DNA of 42,220 nucleotides from Bacteroidales bacterium (GTDB taxonomy: Bacteria > Bacteroidota > Bacteroidia > Bacteroidales > Muribaculaceae). The DNA is taken from NCBI GenBank assembly GCA_029224905.1, contig JAQXVL010000194.1:1-42220 (forward strand), given 5' to 3'. The notes under the pieces are model-generated. The model worked only from the letters and a program-made list of their open reading frames with translations, was not told the origin of the DNA and ran no database searches. Shown here one piece after another: positions 32,106 to 41,141 of the stretch (position 1 is the stretch's first letter; each line of letters starts with the position of its first letter). The translations under genes were made by a program, and so were the position numbers.

Positions 32106-33533
32106 CTACTGCTTGCCGGTTGCTTTGCGGTAGATTTTGTAGGAGAAAGCGGCGACGAGCATCGACATTATCGGGCTGAGGTAGTTGAAAAAGCAGTAGG
32201 GCAGGTAAGTTAGCGTGGGCACGCCCAAGACGGTCGACTGCGTCATGCCGCAGGAGTTCCACGGGACGAGCACCGACGTCACCGTCACCGAGTCTTCGGT
32301 GGTGCGGCTCAGCAACTTGCCTTCGTAGCCCTGACGCTCGTAAATATTGCGGAACATGTTGCCTGTCAGGATGATACTGATGTATTGGTCGGCTGTTGTG
32401 AGGTTCAGGAAGAGTCCGGAGCAGACCGTCGACGAGACGAGCGAGAAAGTCGACTTCATCATGCGCGCAAACATCGACGTGATGCTGCGGAGCATGCCGC
32501 TCGCGGTCATCGTACCGCCGAAGCACATTGCGCAAAGGATGAGCCAGACCGTGTAGAGCATACCCGCCATACCGCGGGTCGAGATGAGGTCGTCGACGAG
32601 AGCATCGCCGCTACTGAGGCTTGTTTCGGTTGTCAGCATTCGCATTGCACCTTCGAAGACCGGGCGGTCGCCGTGGCCCAGCGAGGCGAGAATGTCCGGT
32701 TGGGCAATGACGGCGGCAATGGCAGCCATAACCGTCGAAGCAAAGAGCGTGATGAGAGTCGGCACGCGGCGCGCAATGAGTACGCCTGTGACAATCGGCA
32801 CGACGAGCAGCCACGGACTGATGTTAAACCGCGCGTTGAGTACGGCGCTGATTCGGTCGATTTGCGAACTCTCGGCAACGTCGCCGGTGAAGCCCGCTAC
32901 TACGAAGATAATCAGCGTGATAACTATCGACGGGATGGTCGTATAGAGCATATATCGGATGTGGTCGAACAGCGGCGTATGCGTCACCGAAGCGGCGAGG
33001 ACCGTTGTGTCGCTGAGCGGCGAAATCTTGTCGCCGAAGTAAGCGCCCGAGATGATAGCCCCGGCAATCCAGCCGTCGCTGTAGCCTTGCGCTTGTCCGA
33101 TGCCCATAAGGGCTATTCCGATGGTTGCAATTGTGGTCCACGAACTGCCGGTCATTACCGATACGAGGATGCAGATGAGGCACGCCGTGGCGAGGAAAAA
33201 TCGCGGATTGATGAGCACCATACCGTAGTCGATGAGCGTCGGCACCACGCCGGAGAGCATCCACGCGCCGCTTAATGCGCCGATAATCAGCAGAATAATC
33301 GTCGCCGAGGCGATGCCTTTGATGTTGTCGACGATGGCATTTTCGAAGCGCGCCCACTCGATTTTGTAGAACGCCATGCCGATGGCTATGGTCAGCGCCG
33401 ACGCCACGAGCAGCACAATCTGGCTTGGACCGCTCAGTGCGTCGCTGCCGAACGAGCTGACGGCAACGTAAAGCATTGCCACCATGGCGATTATCGGCAC
33501 GAAAGATACTATTGGCGAAGGCGTTTTACTCAT
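32106..33533 (-). CDS. nhaC: Na+/H+ antiporter, NhaC family
   Basis: About eleven membrane helices; family signature SGAYFGDKISPLSDTTVLAA near residue 160-180, plus ILVSVMTGSSWTTIATIGIA and the late MTQSTVLGVPTLTYLPYC segment. It exchanges sodium for protons across the inner membrane. Its ATG overlaps the TGA of the HD-phosphodiesterase gene (ATGA at 33530-33533), so ion transport is coupled in one operon with two second-messenger enzymes. Length (475 aa) is normal. Confidence 0.92.
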   Translation of the reverse strand: MSKTPSPIVSFVPIIAMVAMLYVAVSSFGSDALSGPSQIVLLVASALTIAIGMAFYKIEWARFENAIVDNIKGIASATIILLIIGALSGAWMLSGVVPTLIDYGMVLINPRFFLATACLICILVSVMTGSSWTTIATIGIALMGIGQAQGYSDGWIAGAIISGAYFGDKISPLSDTTVLAASVTHTPLFDHIRYMLYTTIPSIVITLIIFVVAGFTGDVAESSQIDRISAVLNARFNISPWLLVVPIVTGVLIARRVPTLITLFASTVMAAIAAVIAQPDILASLGHGDRPVFEGAMRMLTTETSLSSGDALVDDLISTRGMAGMLYTVWLILCAMCFGGTMTASGMLRSITSMFARMMKSTFSLVSSTVCSGLFLNLTTADQYISIILTGNMFRNIYERQGYEGKLLSRTTEDSVTVTSVLVPWNSCGMTQSTVLGVPTLTYLPYCFFNYLSPIMSMLVAAFSYKIYRKATGKQ

Positions 33534-35530
33534 TTCGTCTCGTTGCGTTTTGTCAGTTCGGGATATTCCACGCGGGTGTGGTAGATTGTTTTCAGACGCG
33601 AGATGAACACGCGTTTAATGCTTTCGACGTCGCGGAAACTCAGGGGCGAATCCTTCATCAGCCCTTGCTGAATTTGCCCGTCGATGATACGGTTGACCAG
33701 CGCGGTGATAGCCTCCGGCGTATGCTCTTTGAGGCTGCGCGAAGCCGCTTCGGTGGCGTCTGCCATCATCAGAATCGACGTCTCTTTGCTGCGCGGATTC
33801 GGACCGGGGTAGGTGTAAGGCGTCGGGTCGACCGGCTCGCCGTTGTTGCGGTTGCACGCCGTGGTATAGAAGTATTTCGCCACGTTTTTGCCGTGGTGCT
33901 CGCTGATAAACGCTTTGATGACCGACGGCAGCTTGTGCTTGTCGGCAAGGCGGAGTCCGTCGGTGACGTGGCGAATCACGATTTTTGCGCTCTGTTCGGG
34001 CGTAATGAGTTCGTGCGGGTTAATCTCGTGCTGGTTTTCGGTGAAAAACACCGGGTTTTCCATTTTGCCTATGTCGTGATAAAGCGCACCGGCACGAGCA
34101 AGTTGCGTGTTAGCGCCGATTTCGTGAGCCGCCTCCGACACGAGGTTCGACAACTGTAGCGAGTGCTGGAACGTGCCCGGGCACTTCTCCGAGAGTTCGC
34201 GCAGCAGCGGATTGTTGACGTCGCTGAGTTCGACGAGCGTAACCTTTGAGGTAAATCCGAAGAGTCGTTCGAAGACGAAAATGAGTACGTAGGCAAACGA
34301 GAGGAAAATCGCGTTGATGCCGAAGTAGAAGAACACCTTCGGGTCGATAGTCATAATCGAGCCTTCCGACAGTGCGTAGAGCGCAACGGCAATGACGCAG
34401 TAGCCCATGAAGACGAGCCCGGCGGAGCGAATCAGCTGCGAGCGCTTGCTCAGCTCCTGAAGGCTGTTGATTGCGATAGCCGCTACGGGCAGGTGTAGCA
34501 GGATGAACTCGAGTCCGTCGTCGACGGCGAGGCTGCAGATAAGCGTCTGAGTGATAGTGACATAGAACGCGGTCCGCGAGTCGAAGAACGTGACAATCAG
34601 AATCGGTACGATGGCTATCGGGATGAAATATACGCTGTTGTGGAAGGTGTGGAACAGAATGAACGAAGCCACCGAGAAGGCAGTAACCAGGGCGACGATA
34701 AACGTGATTCGGCGCAGGTCGTAGTAGATGTTGTGTCTGTATAGCCTGAAGAAGGCGTAAAGCAGTCCGATGAGCATCACCACGACGAGAATGTATCCTG
34801 CCATCGTGTAGCGCTCGTCGTCGGTGTTTTCGCGGCTTTCGAGCATCTTCTTGTAGGTCGAAAGCAGGGCGGCGGTCTGCGGTGTGACGATTTCGCCGCG
34901 GTCGATGATGCGCTCGCCTTGCTGAATGATTCCGCGGGAGATGATAGCCGACTGGTAAGCCTCGTTGAGCAGGCGGTCGGTCGTCAGCGAGTCTTTGGTG
35001 ATGTTAGGCTCGATAATCGCGGCGATGTTCTGATTGCGGAATTCCGGCGACGCTTCCATCACCGAGTCGAGCCACTGGTAAGCGCTTTTGACGGTGTGCA
35101 TTTTTTCGGTCGAATGCGTGTTGGCGACGTTTCCGTCGAGCATACGAATTTTGGCAATCATACGCCCGGTCGAGGGGTCGGTAGCCGATGCGTCGACGAT
35201 GCCATTGTCGTAGAGGCGTTCGAGCAAGAACGCCGTTTTTGTGTCGGTGACGCGGCTGACGACGCGTGCTTTGACGCTGCGGTCGATGGTGTAGACGGGC
35301 ACGAAGCAGGCGTCGATGCTGTCTTTCTTTGCGCGGATTCCGGTAGAGTCGAGCATGACGGGCATGTCGAACGGGGCGGTCAGCAGCGAATAATTCCAAG
35401 GCTTGCCGACCTCGTATTTGTAGTCTTTGTTTTGGTCGTCGGGAAAGAAATAGGCAATAATGACCGCCGCCACGACGAAAAGCGCGAGGCGATAGAGCGA
35501 ATGTCGAGTGAATTTCTTCTTTGCGTTCAT
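33530..35530 (-). CDS. 7TM-HD phosphodiesterase, PgpH-like
   Basis: Order of domains: one N-terminal membrane helix (LYRLALFVVAAVIIAYFF), an extracytoplasmic 7TMR-HDED region (about 40-265), seven helices (about 270-430), then a cytoplasmic HD domain with CPGTFQHSLQLSNL, ALYHDIGKMENP (His-Asp near 484) and ISEHHG. In Listeria PgpH this layout hydrolyses cyclic di-AMP. The gene lies 5 bp after the RSH gene and overlaps nhaC. Family is firm; c-di-AMP as substrate is inferred from the family. Confidence 0.9.
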   Translation of the reverse strand: MNAKKKFTRHSLYRLALFVVAAVIIAYFFPDDQNKDYKYEVGKPWNYSLLTAPFDMPVMLDSTGIRAKKDSIDACFVPVYTIDRSVKARVVSRVTDTKTAFLLERLYDNGIVDASATDPSTGRMIAKIRMLDGNVANTHSTEKMHTVKSAYQWLDSVMEASPEFRNQNIAAIIEPNITKDSLTTDRLLNEAYQSAIISRGIIQQGERIIDRGEIVTPQTAALLSTYKKMLESRENTDDERYTMAGYILVVVMLIGLLYAFFRLYRHNIYYDLRRITFIVALVTAFSVASFILFHTFHNSVYFIPIAIVPILIVTFFDSRTAFYVTITQTLICSLAVDDGLEFILLHLPVAAIAINSLQELSKRSQLIRSAGLVFMGYCVIAVALYALSEGSIMTIDPKVFFYFGINAIFLSFAYVLIFVFERLFGFTSKVTLVELSDVNNPLLRELSEKCPGTFQHSLQLSNLVSEAAHEIGANTQLARAGALYHDIGKMENPVFFTENQHEINPHELITPEQSAKIVIRHVTDGLRLADKHKLPSVIKAFISEHHGKNVAKYFYTTACNRNNGEPVDPTPYTYPGPNPRSKETSILMMADATEAASRSLKEHTPEAITALVNRIIDGQIQQGLMKDSPLSFRDVESIKRVFISRLKTIYHTRVEYPELTKRNETK

Positions 35531-35535
35531 GCTAC

Positions 35536-37800
35536 CTATTTAATACGAGCGGCGTAGGTTATATCTTTGATTTTCTTGATTTGTCGGCAGAGGCGGTCGA
35601 CGATACGGGCGTCGCTGACGCGGAGGTCGAGCAGGCAGTCGAACACGCCGTCGCGCGCCTCGATGTCGAGTTTGCGGATGTTGATTGACATGTTGATGGA
35701 AATCTCGTGGATGAGTTCCTGGAGGATTCCCATGCGGTCGATACCTTTTACGCTGATAGTGGCGAGGAAGGTAGTCTGGAGTGGCGATTCGAGCCATTTA
35801 GTAGCCACGAGTCGGTTGCCGAAGCTGCTCTTGATGCGCATAGCCACTTCGCAGTCCATCTTGTGGACAATGACTTCTTCGTTGTCGTCGACATAACCGA
35901 CAACGTCGTCGCCGGGAATCGGGTTGCAGCAACTTGCAATCTTGTAGTTCTGCACGCCGCCTTCGCTGCGCAGCACGTAGATTTCTTTCTTGTTAATCTT
36001 GTCGGGCGCTACGTTGTCGGACTCTTGCGTCTCCTCGACGTCTTTCTTCTTGCCGGTGAAAGGCCAGATGCGGGTGAAAATGCCCTGATTTTGCTTCTTG
36101 TTTGTAGCCTTCACCACGCTGTCGGTCAGCGCCACCTTGTCGTCGCCGACGGCAAAGTAGAGGTCTTCGCGGGTGTGGAAGTTGTACATACCCATCAGCC
36201 TGGTAATGAATCGGTTGGCGTCGGGGAGATTGTGTTCTTCGATGGCAGCCATAACGGTGGCTTCGCCCTTGTCGACAATCTTTTTGCGCTCCTTGCGCAG
36301 CGCCTGTTCTAACTTGCTTTTCGCCTTGGCGGTAACCACGAAGTTGAGCCATTCCGGGGTGGGTTTTTGCGTCTCGGAGGTGAGAATCTCGACTTGGTCG
36401 CCGCTCTGGAGTTTCTGCGAGATGGGCACAAGGCGGTGGTTAACCTTACCGGCGATGCAGTGCGAACCCAGTTCGGTGTGGAGCTCGTAAGCCACGTCGA
36501 GCACGGTTGAGTTTTTGGGGAATGTTATCAAGTCGCCCTTGGGGGTAAACACGAAAATCTCGGTTGCAAAGAGGTTGAGTTTAATCGTGTCGAGGAAGTC
36601 CATAGCGTTAGGCTTGGGCTCTTTGAGGATGTCGGTGATTGTTTTGAGCCACGATTCGAGTTCCGACTCTTCGTCGCTTTCGCCGATTTTGTACTTCCAG
36701 TGAGCGGCAAACCCGCGTTCGGCGATGTCGTCCATCTTGCGGGAGCGAATCTGGACTTCTACCCAGTTTCCGTCGGGACCCATAACAGTCAGGTGCAGAG
36801 CGCGGTAGCCGTTGGTTTTGGGCGTGCTGACCCAGTCGCGAGTGCGCGTCGGGTGGAGTTTGTAGATGTCGGTAATAGCCGAATAGATGTTCCAGCAAAT
36901 CTGCTTTTCGTTGGCGTCGGCGTCGCAGTCGAACACGATGCGCACGGCGTAGAGGTCGTAGACTTCCTCGAAGGGGATGTGCTTGGTTTCCATCTTCTTC
37001 CAAATCGAGTAAGCCGATTTGACGCGAGCGTTGATGGTGTATTTGAGTCCCATCTCGTCGAGTTTAGCCTTGACGGGGGTCGAAAAGTCGGTGTAGACGG
37101 TGTTGCGGTTCTTCTCGGTCTCGACAATTTTGTCTTTGATGGCTTTATATTTGTCGGGGTGCTCGTACTTGAAGCTGAGGTCTTCCAACTCCGTTTTGAT
37201 GGCGAACAGACCGAGGCGATGAGCGAGTGGAGCGTAGATGTAGAGCGTTTCGCCGGCAATCTTATATTGCTTGTTGGGGAGCATCGACGAGAGCGTGCGC
37301 ATGTTGTGCAGGCGGTCTGCCATCTTGATAAGAATCACGCGGATGTCGTCAGCCATCGTGAGCAGCAACTTGCGGAAGTTCTCCGCCTGCGCCGACGCCT
37401 TGTCGCCGAAAATACCGCCGGAAATCTTGGTGAGTCCGTCGACAATCGACGCGATTTTTTTGCCGAAGTTGATTTCGATGTCTTCGACGGTGTATTCGGT
37501 GTCTTCGACCACGTCGTGGAGCAGCGCCGAGCAAATCGAAGTAGAGCCTAATCCGATTTCCTGGCTGACGATTTTCGCCACCGCAATTGGGTGCAGGATG
37601 TAAGGTTCGCCGCTGCGGCGACGGATTCCCTTGTGAGCATTTTTTGCAAACTCGTAAGCGCGTTTGATGATTTCAACCTTTTTGCGGTGATTGCTGCGCA
37701 AGTACCCGTTGAGCACGTCTTGAAACGCCTCTTCAATCAATTTTTCTTCCTGTTCTTCGCTGAGGTTCAGGCTGTTATAGTCTTTCGCTTCCACGTCCAT
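35536..37800 (-). CDS. spoT: RelA/SpoT-type bifunctional (p)ppGpp synthetase/hydrolase
   Basis: Start set at ATG 37800 (MDVEAKDYNSLNLSEEQ), the usual family start; the frame extends to 37890 without similarity. HD hydrolase: His70 and His95-Asp96 in ALLHDVVEDT, intact. Synthetase: RVKSAYSIWKKM near 255 and NGYRALHLTVMG near 331. TGS domain near 415-475 (FTPKGDLITFPKNSTVLDVA), a zinc-finger/helical part with CCNPIPGDDVVGY, and a C-terminal ACT domain. It makes and destroys the stringent-response alarmone. First gene of an operon with the PgpH-like enzyme and NhaC. Confidence 0.95.
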   Translation of the reverse strand: MDVEAKDYNSLNLSEEQEEKLIEEAFQDVLNGYLRSNHRKKVEIIKRAYEFAKNAHKGIRRRSGEPYILHPIAVAKIVSQEIGLGSTSICSALLHDVVEDTEYTVEDIEINFGKKIASIVDGLTKISGGIFGDKASAQAENFRKLLLTMADDIRVILIKMADRLHNMRTLSSMLPNKQYKIAGETLYIYAPLAHRLGLFAIKTELEDLSFKYEHPDKYKAIKDKIVETEKNRNTVYTDFSTPVKAKLDEMGLKYTINARVKSAYSIWKKMETKHIPFEEVYDLYAVRIVFDCDADANEKQICWNIYSAITDIYKLHPTRTRDWVSTPKTNGYRALHLTVMGPDGNWVEVQIRSRKMDDIAERGFAAHWKYKIGESDEESELESWLKTITDILKEPKPNAMDFLDTIKLNLFATEIFVFTPKGDLITFPKNSTVLDVAYELHTELGSHCIAGKVNHRLVPISQKLQSGDQVEILTSETQKPTPEWLNFVVTAKAKSKLEQALRKERKKIVDKGEATVMAAIEEHNLPDANRFITRLMGMYNFHTREDLYFAVGDDKVALTDSVVKATNKKQNQGIFTRIWPFTGKKKDVEETQESDNVAPDKINKKEIYVLRSEGGVQNYKIASCCNPIPGDDVVGYVDDNEEVIVHKMDCEVAMRIKSSFGNRLVATKWLESPLQTTFLATISVKGIDRMGILQELIHEISINMSINIRKLDIEARDGVFDCLLDLRVSDARIVDRLCRQIKKIKDITYAARIK

Positions 37801-37894
37801 ATTCTTCGGCAATTTTTGCAATTTCACAAAATTAATGATTTCGCTGCAAAATAAAGCTATAAAAGCGAATTTTTTTTGCGAAAAAGACAAAAAT

Positions 37895-38081
37895 GCGCCT
37901 TCGGCGCGGTTATTCGGCAGCTTGCGCTGCGGTTATTCGGCGCTGATGCGCGGTTATTCGGCAGCTTCGATGCGGTTATTCGGCATCTGCGCTGCGGTTA
38001 GGCGGCGCAGAGGCGCGGTTATTCGGCATCTTCGATGCGGTTAGGAGGCGCAGAGCGCGGTTAGAAGGCGCTGGCGCTGCC
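37895..38081 (+). repeat. Longest short-hairpin tandem array (about 9 units)
   Basis: Hairpins in order: GCGCC-TTC-GGCGC, GCAGC-TTGC-GCTGC, GCGC-TGAT-GCGC, GCAGC-TTC-GATGC (hybrid), GCATC-TGC-GCTGC (hybrid), GCGC-AGAG-GCGC, GCATC-TTC-GATGC, GCGC-AGA-GCGC, GCGC-TG-GCGC. Spacers are GGTTATTCG five times, then GGTTAGGCG, GGTTAGGAG and GGTTAGAAG types. It fills the gap between spoT and the HigA-type gene (37801-38083). Confidence 0.9.
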
Positions 38082-38083
38082 TA

Positions 38084-39190
38084 TCAGCCGATTCTTCTGC
38101 TTTCGTCGGAGTGGAACTTGTACATACCTGTTTCATATGATATTCTGCCTAATACAATCCATTTGTTCAGCCCTTTTTCAACTGCCCATTGGGTGTACTT
38201 GCGTTGAATTGTCGTTGGATTAACCCTTACTTTCGGGGCGCTTTTCCATTCTTCATTCGGAATTAATGCGTTAGCAGCAAATGCGTTGGCTTCTCGTTCT
38301 TCTGCGCTCTCGGCGTCGTATTCAGCAATGCTAAGTTTGCTGTCACTTCGGTTGTCATCGAGGTAATGTAAATAGATGTGCCCGATTTCGTGCATTAGTG
38401 CAAACGCGAAATTGTCTATACGGTCGTAACGCCTTGTCAATATGATATGGGGTTTCCCATTTTTTATGAATGAATATCCGTCAACAGAAGCCTTATCAAC
38501 CTTTTCTTCAATGCAGAAAGCTATACCTTCTGAGGATAATATTTTCTTAATTGTTGCTTCTGTCGAGTGATTGTCGTGCAAAGCTCTTACTAAAGCACTT
38601 ATCACTTCGTTTTTCCTTTGCCTGTTAAAAGGTTGCTCGATGTTTTGCTCCTTAGCACTCGATTCAGCAAGTAACTTCCACGTCATCAGCATGCGTGGGT
38701 CTTGTCCGGTCTTTGCCGATTTCTTGAACATTCCCGATGTCTCTAATTTCATCTCTGCAGGAGTAGGCAAGCAAAGTTCTTCGGTGATATATTCCAACTG
38801 ACGAACAGCCGTATCCAATTCTTTGCCTTTGCGTTTCATCAGAACCTTTACATCAAATATTTCGTTGTAAAGAAAAAGGCTATTTTGTGCTTCAAGTTCT
38901 TCAACGCCTCTCTGCTCAATCACTTTGATGTCATGTTCATATTGGATTTGCATATTAAGCAACGATAGGGCAGAGATGCCAAGTACGGCTTCAATCTTGT
39001 CGGCTATTGGCTTAGTGACGGGGCGCTTGCCTTTAATCAACTCATTCAGATGCGATTTTTGCATGCCAATCATGGCTGCAAAGTCCTTTTGGGAGATTTG
39101 TCTATCTTCCAATTCGTACCTCAGGATAGTCCCGGGATGGGTTGCTGTCCATGCCGTTTTGCTTTCACCTCTTGTTGCCATAGTGGTCAT
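38084..39190 (-). CDS. HigA-type antitoxin fused to an ImmA/IrrE metallopeptidase domain
   Basis: An N-terminal HTH of the HigA/XRE type (residues about 18-75: HPGTILRYELEDRQISQKDF, MIGMQKSHLNELIKGKRPVT) is joined to a long helical middle and a C-terminal gluzincin domain with HEIGH at 267-271 (ALMHEIGHIYLHYLD) and the downstream EREANAFAANALIP. It overlaps the toxin gene by 26 bp; ATG 39190 or 39181 may be used. It should bind the operator and neutralise the toxin; the peptidase part may cleave the antitoxin or another repressor on a signal. Gene is more AT-rich than housekeeping neighbours. Confidence 0.88.
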   Translation of the reverse strand: MTTMATRGESKTAWTATHPGTILRYELEDRQISQKDFAAMIGMQKSHLNELIKGKRPVTKPIADKIEAVLGISALSLLNMQIQYEHDIKVIEQRGVEELEAQNSLFLYNEIFDVKVLMKRKGKELDTAVRQLEYITEELCLPTPAEMKLETSGMFKKSAKTGQDPRMLMTWKLLAESSAKEQNIEQPFNRQRKNEVISALVRALHDNHSTEATIKKILSSEGIAFCIEEKVDKASVDGYSFIKNGKPHIILTRRYDRIDNFAFALMHEIGHIYLHYLDDNRSDSKLSIAEYDAESAEEREANAFAANALIPNEEWKSAPKVRVNPTTIQRKYTQWAVEKGLNKWIVLGRISYETGMYKFHSDESRRIG

Positions 39191-39488
39191 CGTTTAATTC
39201 GATTAATGTTATTTCCAATCCTGTTTCTGTTTCACGGAATAGTAGCCGCTCTACTCTATTGTTGAATATCCTGACGGAGCTCAATGATATATGCCTGAGT
39301 TGCTCGTAATGGAGAAAACTGTAGTCCTTTAATTTGGAAACGTGCTCCACGGATTTCATCAAGTTGTAGATATCGGTCAACTTTTTTACAAATTTCTTGT
39401 CGCGAGCTATTTTTTTATATTTCCCGGCATTCGCGCCGTTAAGTATGAGCTCACGCAGGTCATCGTCCAATATTTCAACTTTTATCAT
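39165..39488 (-). CDS. higB: HigB/RelE-family toxin
   Basis: A 107-aa basic protein with ARDKKFVKKLTDIYNLM, VSKLKDYSFLHYEQLR, SVRIFNNRVERLLFRE and ITLIELNDDHYGNK, the order of helices and strands in RelE/HigB ribosome-dependent mRNases. The terminal ELNDDHYGNK is typical of the HigB group paired with HigA antitoxins. Toxin-first order and overlap with the antitoxin gene are normal for higBA. Probably cleaves mRNA on the ribosome when free. Confidence 0.82.
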   Translation of the reverse strand: MIKVEILDDDLRELILNGANAGKYKKIARDKKFVKKLTDIYNLMKSVEHVSKLKDYSFLHYEQLRHISLSSVRIFNNRVERLLFRETETGLEITLIELNDDHYGNKR

Positions 39489-39511
39489 GCTTTGGGCATC
39501 GATTTTCTGTG

Positions 39512-39548
39512 CAAATTTAATAACGAAATTCCCTATTGAAGGGAATTT
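39512..39548 (-). promoter_or_regulatory. higBA promoter with overlapping palindromic operator
   Basis: TAAATTTG (-7) is at 39512-39519 on the minus strand. AAATTCCC (39526-39533) and GGGAATTT (39541-39548) form an 8-bp inverted repeat covering the -33 region, suited to repression by the HigA HTH. Confidence 0.6.
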
Positions 39549-39602
39549 TGTTGTGAATTATTGTCAAAAGTGTGTATTTTTTAAATTTGTTAACATATTT
39601 AA

Positions 39603-39762
39603 GGCGCTGAGGCGCGGTTAGAAGGTTAAGGCGTCATTATCCGACAATTCCACGCAGCGCAAGCTGCCGATTAACCTCTTAACCGCGCGTCAGCGCCGAA
39701 TAACCGCATCGCAGATGCCGAATAACCGCATCGCAGATGCCGCATAACCGCATCGAAGATGT
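39603..39762. repeat. Second pair of opposing short hairpin arrays with the conserved junction
   Basis: Plus-sense GCGC-TGAG-GCGC and GGTTAGAAGG, then TAAGGCGTCATTATCCGACA and CACGCAGCGCAAGCTGC, then minus-sense units GCGC-GTCA-GCGC, GCATC-GCA-GATGC twice and GCATC-GAA-GATGT with CGAATAACC spacers. It ends 3 bp from the stop of the next gene. Confidence 0.85.
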
Positions 39763-39765
39763 CTA

Positions 39766-41139
39766 TTAATCGTGCACGGGGCGGATTTGGATGCCGGCGG
39801 CGCGGGATGTGTAGGTTACTTGTGGTGCGCCGATTACGTTGCCGCCACCGCGAGTGAAGCGCAATGCGCCTGCTGTGGTCTTCATCTGCTGACCTTGCGA
39901 ATTGGTGCGCATGTCGGCGTCGCTACACCAGTAGTAGCCGGGGTTGTAGCTCGAGCGCGGTGCGCCTTTGTAGGTCATCATGCCCGATGCCGGGAGGTAG
40001 ATGCTGTTGCCGTTCGGACCGACAACCTTATATCCGTACGAGTCGGCAGTCCATGTGCAGTTGTCGACGAGTTCTTGCATTTCCGCCATTGTCGGCATGC
40101 GCCAGCCGTCGCCCCAAAGGACGTGTGCCGCGTCGTATTCGGTGTCGGCAATCTGCTCAGCCACAAACATATAGTCGTCGGCGAGCGGGTCGTAGTATTT
40201 GTAGTTGTAGGTGTGCGAGTATTGTTTTTCGGTAACTTCCGCCCAGCAGAAGAACAAGCCGTTGCTCGAGGCTTTCGATGCTCCGACGTTGAATGCAGCC
40301 CACTTTGTGCCGCTGGGCAAGCCGAGGTCAATCATGTCGGCTTCGGTCGGCTTAACCACGTCGGGGAGGGTTTCGACGGGCACGGGACCGCAAACGGCGC
40401 GGATGTTGAAGCCTACGTCGGGATAGTCGTAGCCGTCAGCCGAATGGTTGGTAGCGTCGATGTTAGCGCGGTAGTTGCGGCATTCTTGGGAGATGTCCGA
40501 TTGAACGAATTCCGTCGAAGTCCAGTAGAAGCAGCCGGTTTGGTCGTGGGTGTGGTTTTTGCCGACCATGTTGCCCGCAGCCGGGAGGAATATCCAGTTG
40601 CCGTTGGTTTTCGAGGTGATTTTAGCGCCGGTAACGCCGTTGATGGCGGTCCACGTCACTTCGCACTTGTTGAAAAGTTCCGACCACTCTTCTTTTGTGG
40701 GCACGCGCCAGTCGCCGCCCCACTTAACGTGAGCCACGTCGTAGTTTGTGCCGGTGAACGTTGCGCCGAGTTTGTAGTAGTATTCCCACTCGTCGAGTTG
40801 GTCGTAGTATTCGTCGTAGTCGGGGTTGCGCCATTGGTATGTGTCGAAGCTGTAGTCGGTTTTGGGCTCGATTTCGCCGTAAGCGTAGAAGTTGCCGTAG
40901 CCTTCCGGCTTGTCGGCACCGATGTTGTACGAAGCCCAGCAGACGCTCAGACCGAGGTCGACGATGCGTTCGTCGACGGGTTCGGGGTCTTCGCCTTTTT
41001 CTTCAAAAGTTATCTTAGTGACGTCGCTGACAGGGTGAGTTTCGGTAGTTCCGTCGGCGTAGTGTATGCGCATGATTTTTTGCTGAGCAACGACGGCGAG
41101 GGCAGTCAGAGCGAGCAGCGAAAGGAATAGTTTTTTCAT
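39766..41139 (-). CDS. Secreted protein with two FISUMP-type domains
   Basis: A signal peptide (MKKLFLSLLALTALAVVAQ) precedes a short strand-rich region (MRIHYADGTTETHPVSDV, KITFEEK). Two tandem domains of about 190 residues follow: VDLGLSVCWASYNIGA...WGGDWRVPTKEEW...YWTSTEF near 61-250 and IDLGLPSGTKWAAFNVGA...WGDGWRMPTMAEM...YYWCSDAD near 271-457. These are Fibrobacter succinogenes major paralogous-type (C-type-lectin-like) domains. No T9SS tail is visible. It lies 2 bp after the small secreted-protein gene, in one operon. Role in surface binding is inferred only. Confidence 0.82.
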   Translation of the reverse strand: MKKLFLSLLALTALAVVAQQKIMRIHYADGTTETHPVSDVTKITFEEKGEDPEPVDERIVDLGLSVCWASYNIGADKPEGYGNFYAYGEIEPKTDYSFDTYQWRNPDYDEYYDQLDEWEYYYKLGATFTGTNYDVAHVKWGGDWRVPTKEEWSELFNKCEVTWTAINGVTGAKITSKTNGNWIFLPAAGNMVGKNHTHDQTGCFYWTSTEFVQSDISQECRNYRANIDATNHSADGYDYPDVGFNIRAVCGPVPVETLPDVVKPTEADMIDLGLPSGTKWAAFNVGASKASSNGLFFCWAEVTEKQYSHTYNYKYYDPLADDYMFVAEQIADTEYDAAHVLWGDGWRMPTMAEMQELVDNCTWTADSYGYKVVGPNGNSIYLPASGMMTYKGAPRSSYNPGYYWCSDADMRTNSQGQQMKTTAGALRFTRGGGNVIGAPQVTYTSRAAGIQIRPVHD

Positions 41140-41141
41140 CG

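Noticed and set aside
37895..38081. Possible CRISPR array
   Set aside because: The constant part is only 9-10 bp and the variable parts are short palindromes of a few types, not unique spacers; no cas gene is present.
39772..41130. 452-codon plus-strand frame opposite the FISUMP-type gene
   Set aside because: The minus strand has a signal peptide and two repeated domains; the plus frame is a valine/glycine-rich shadow.
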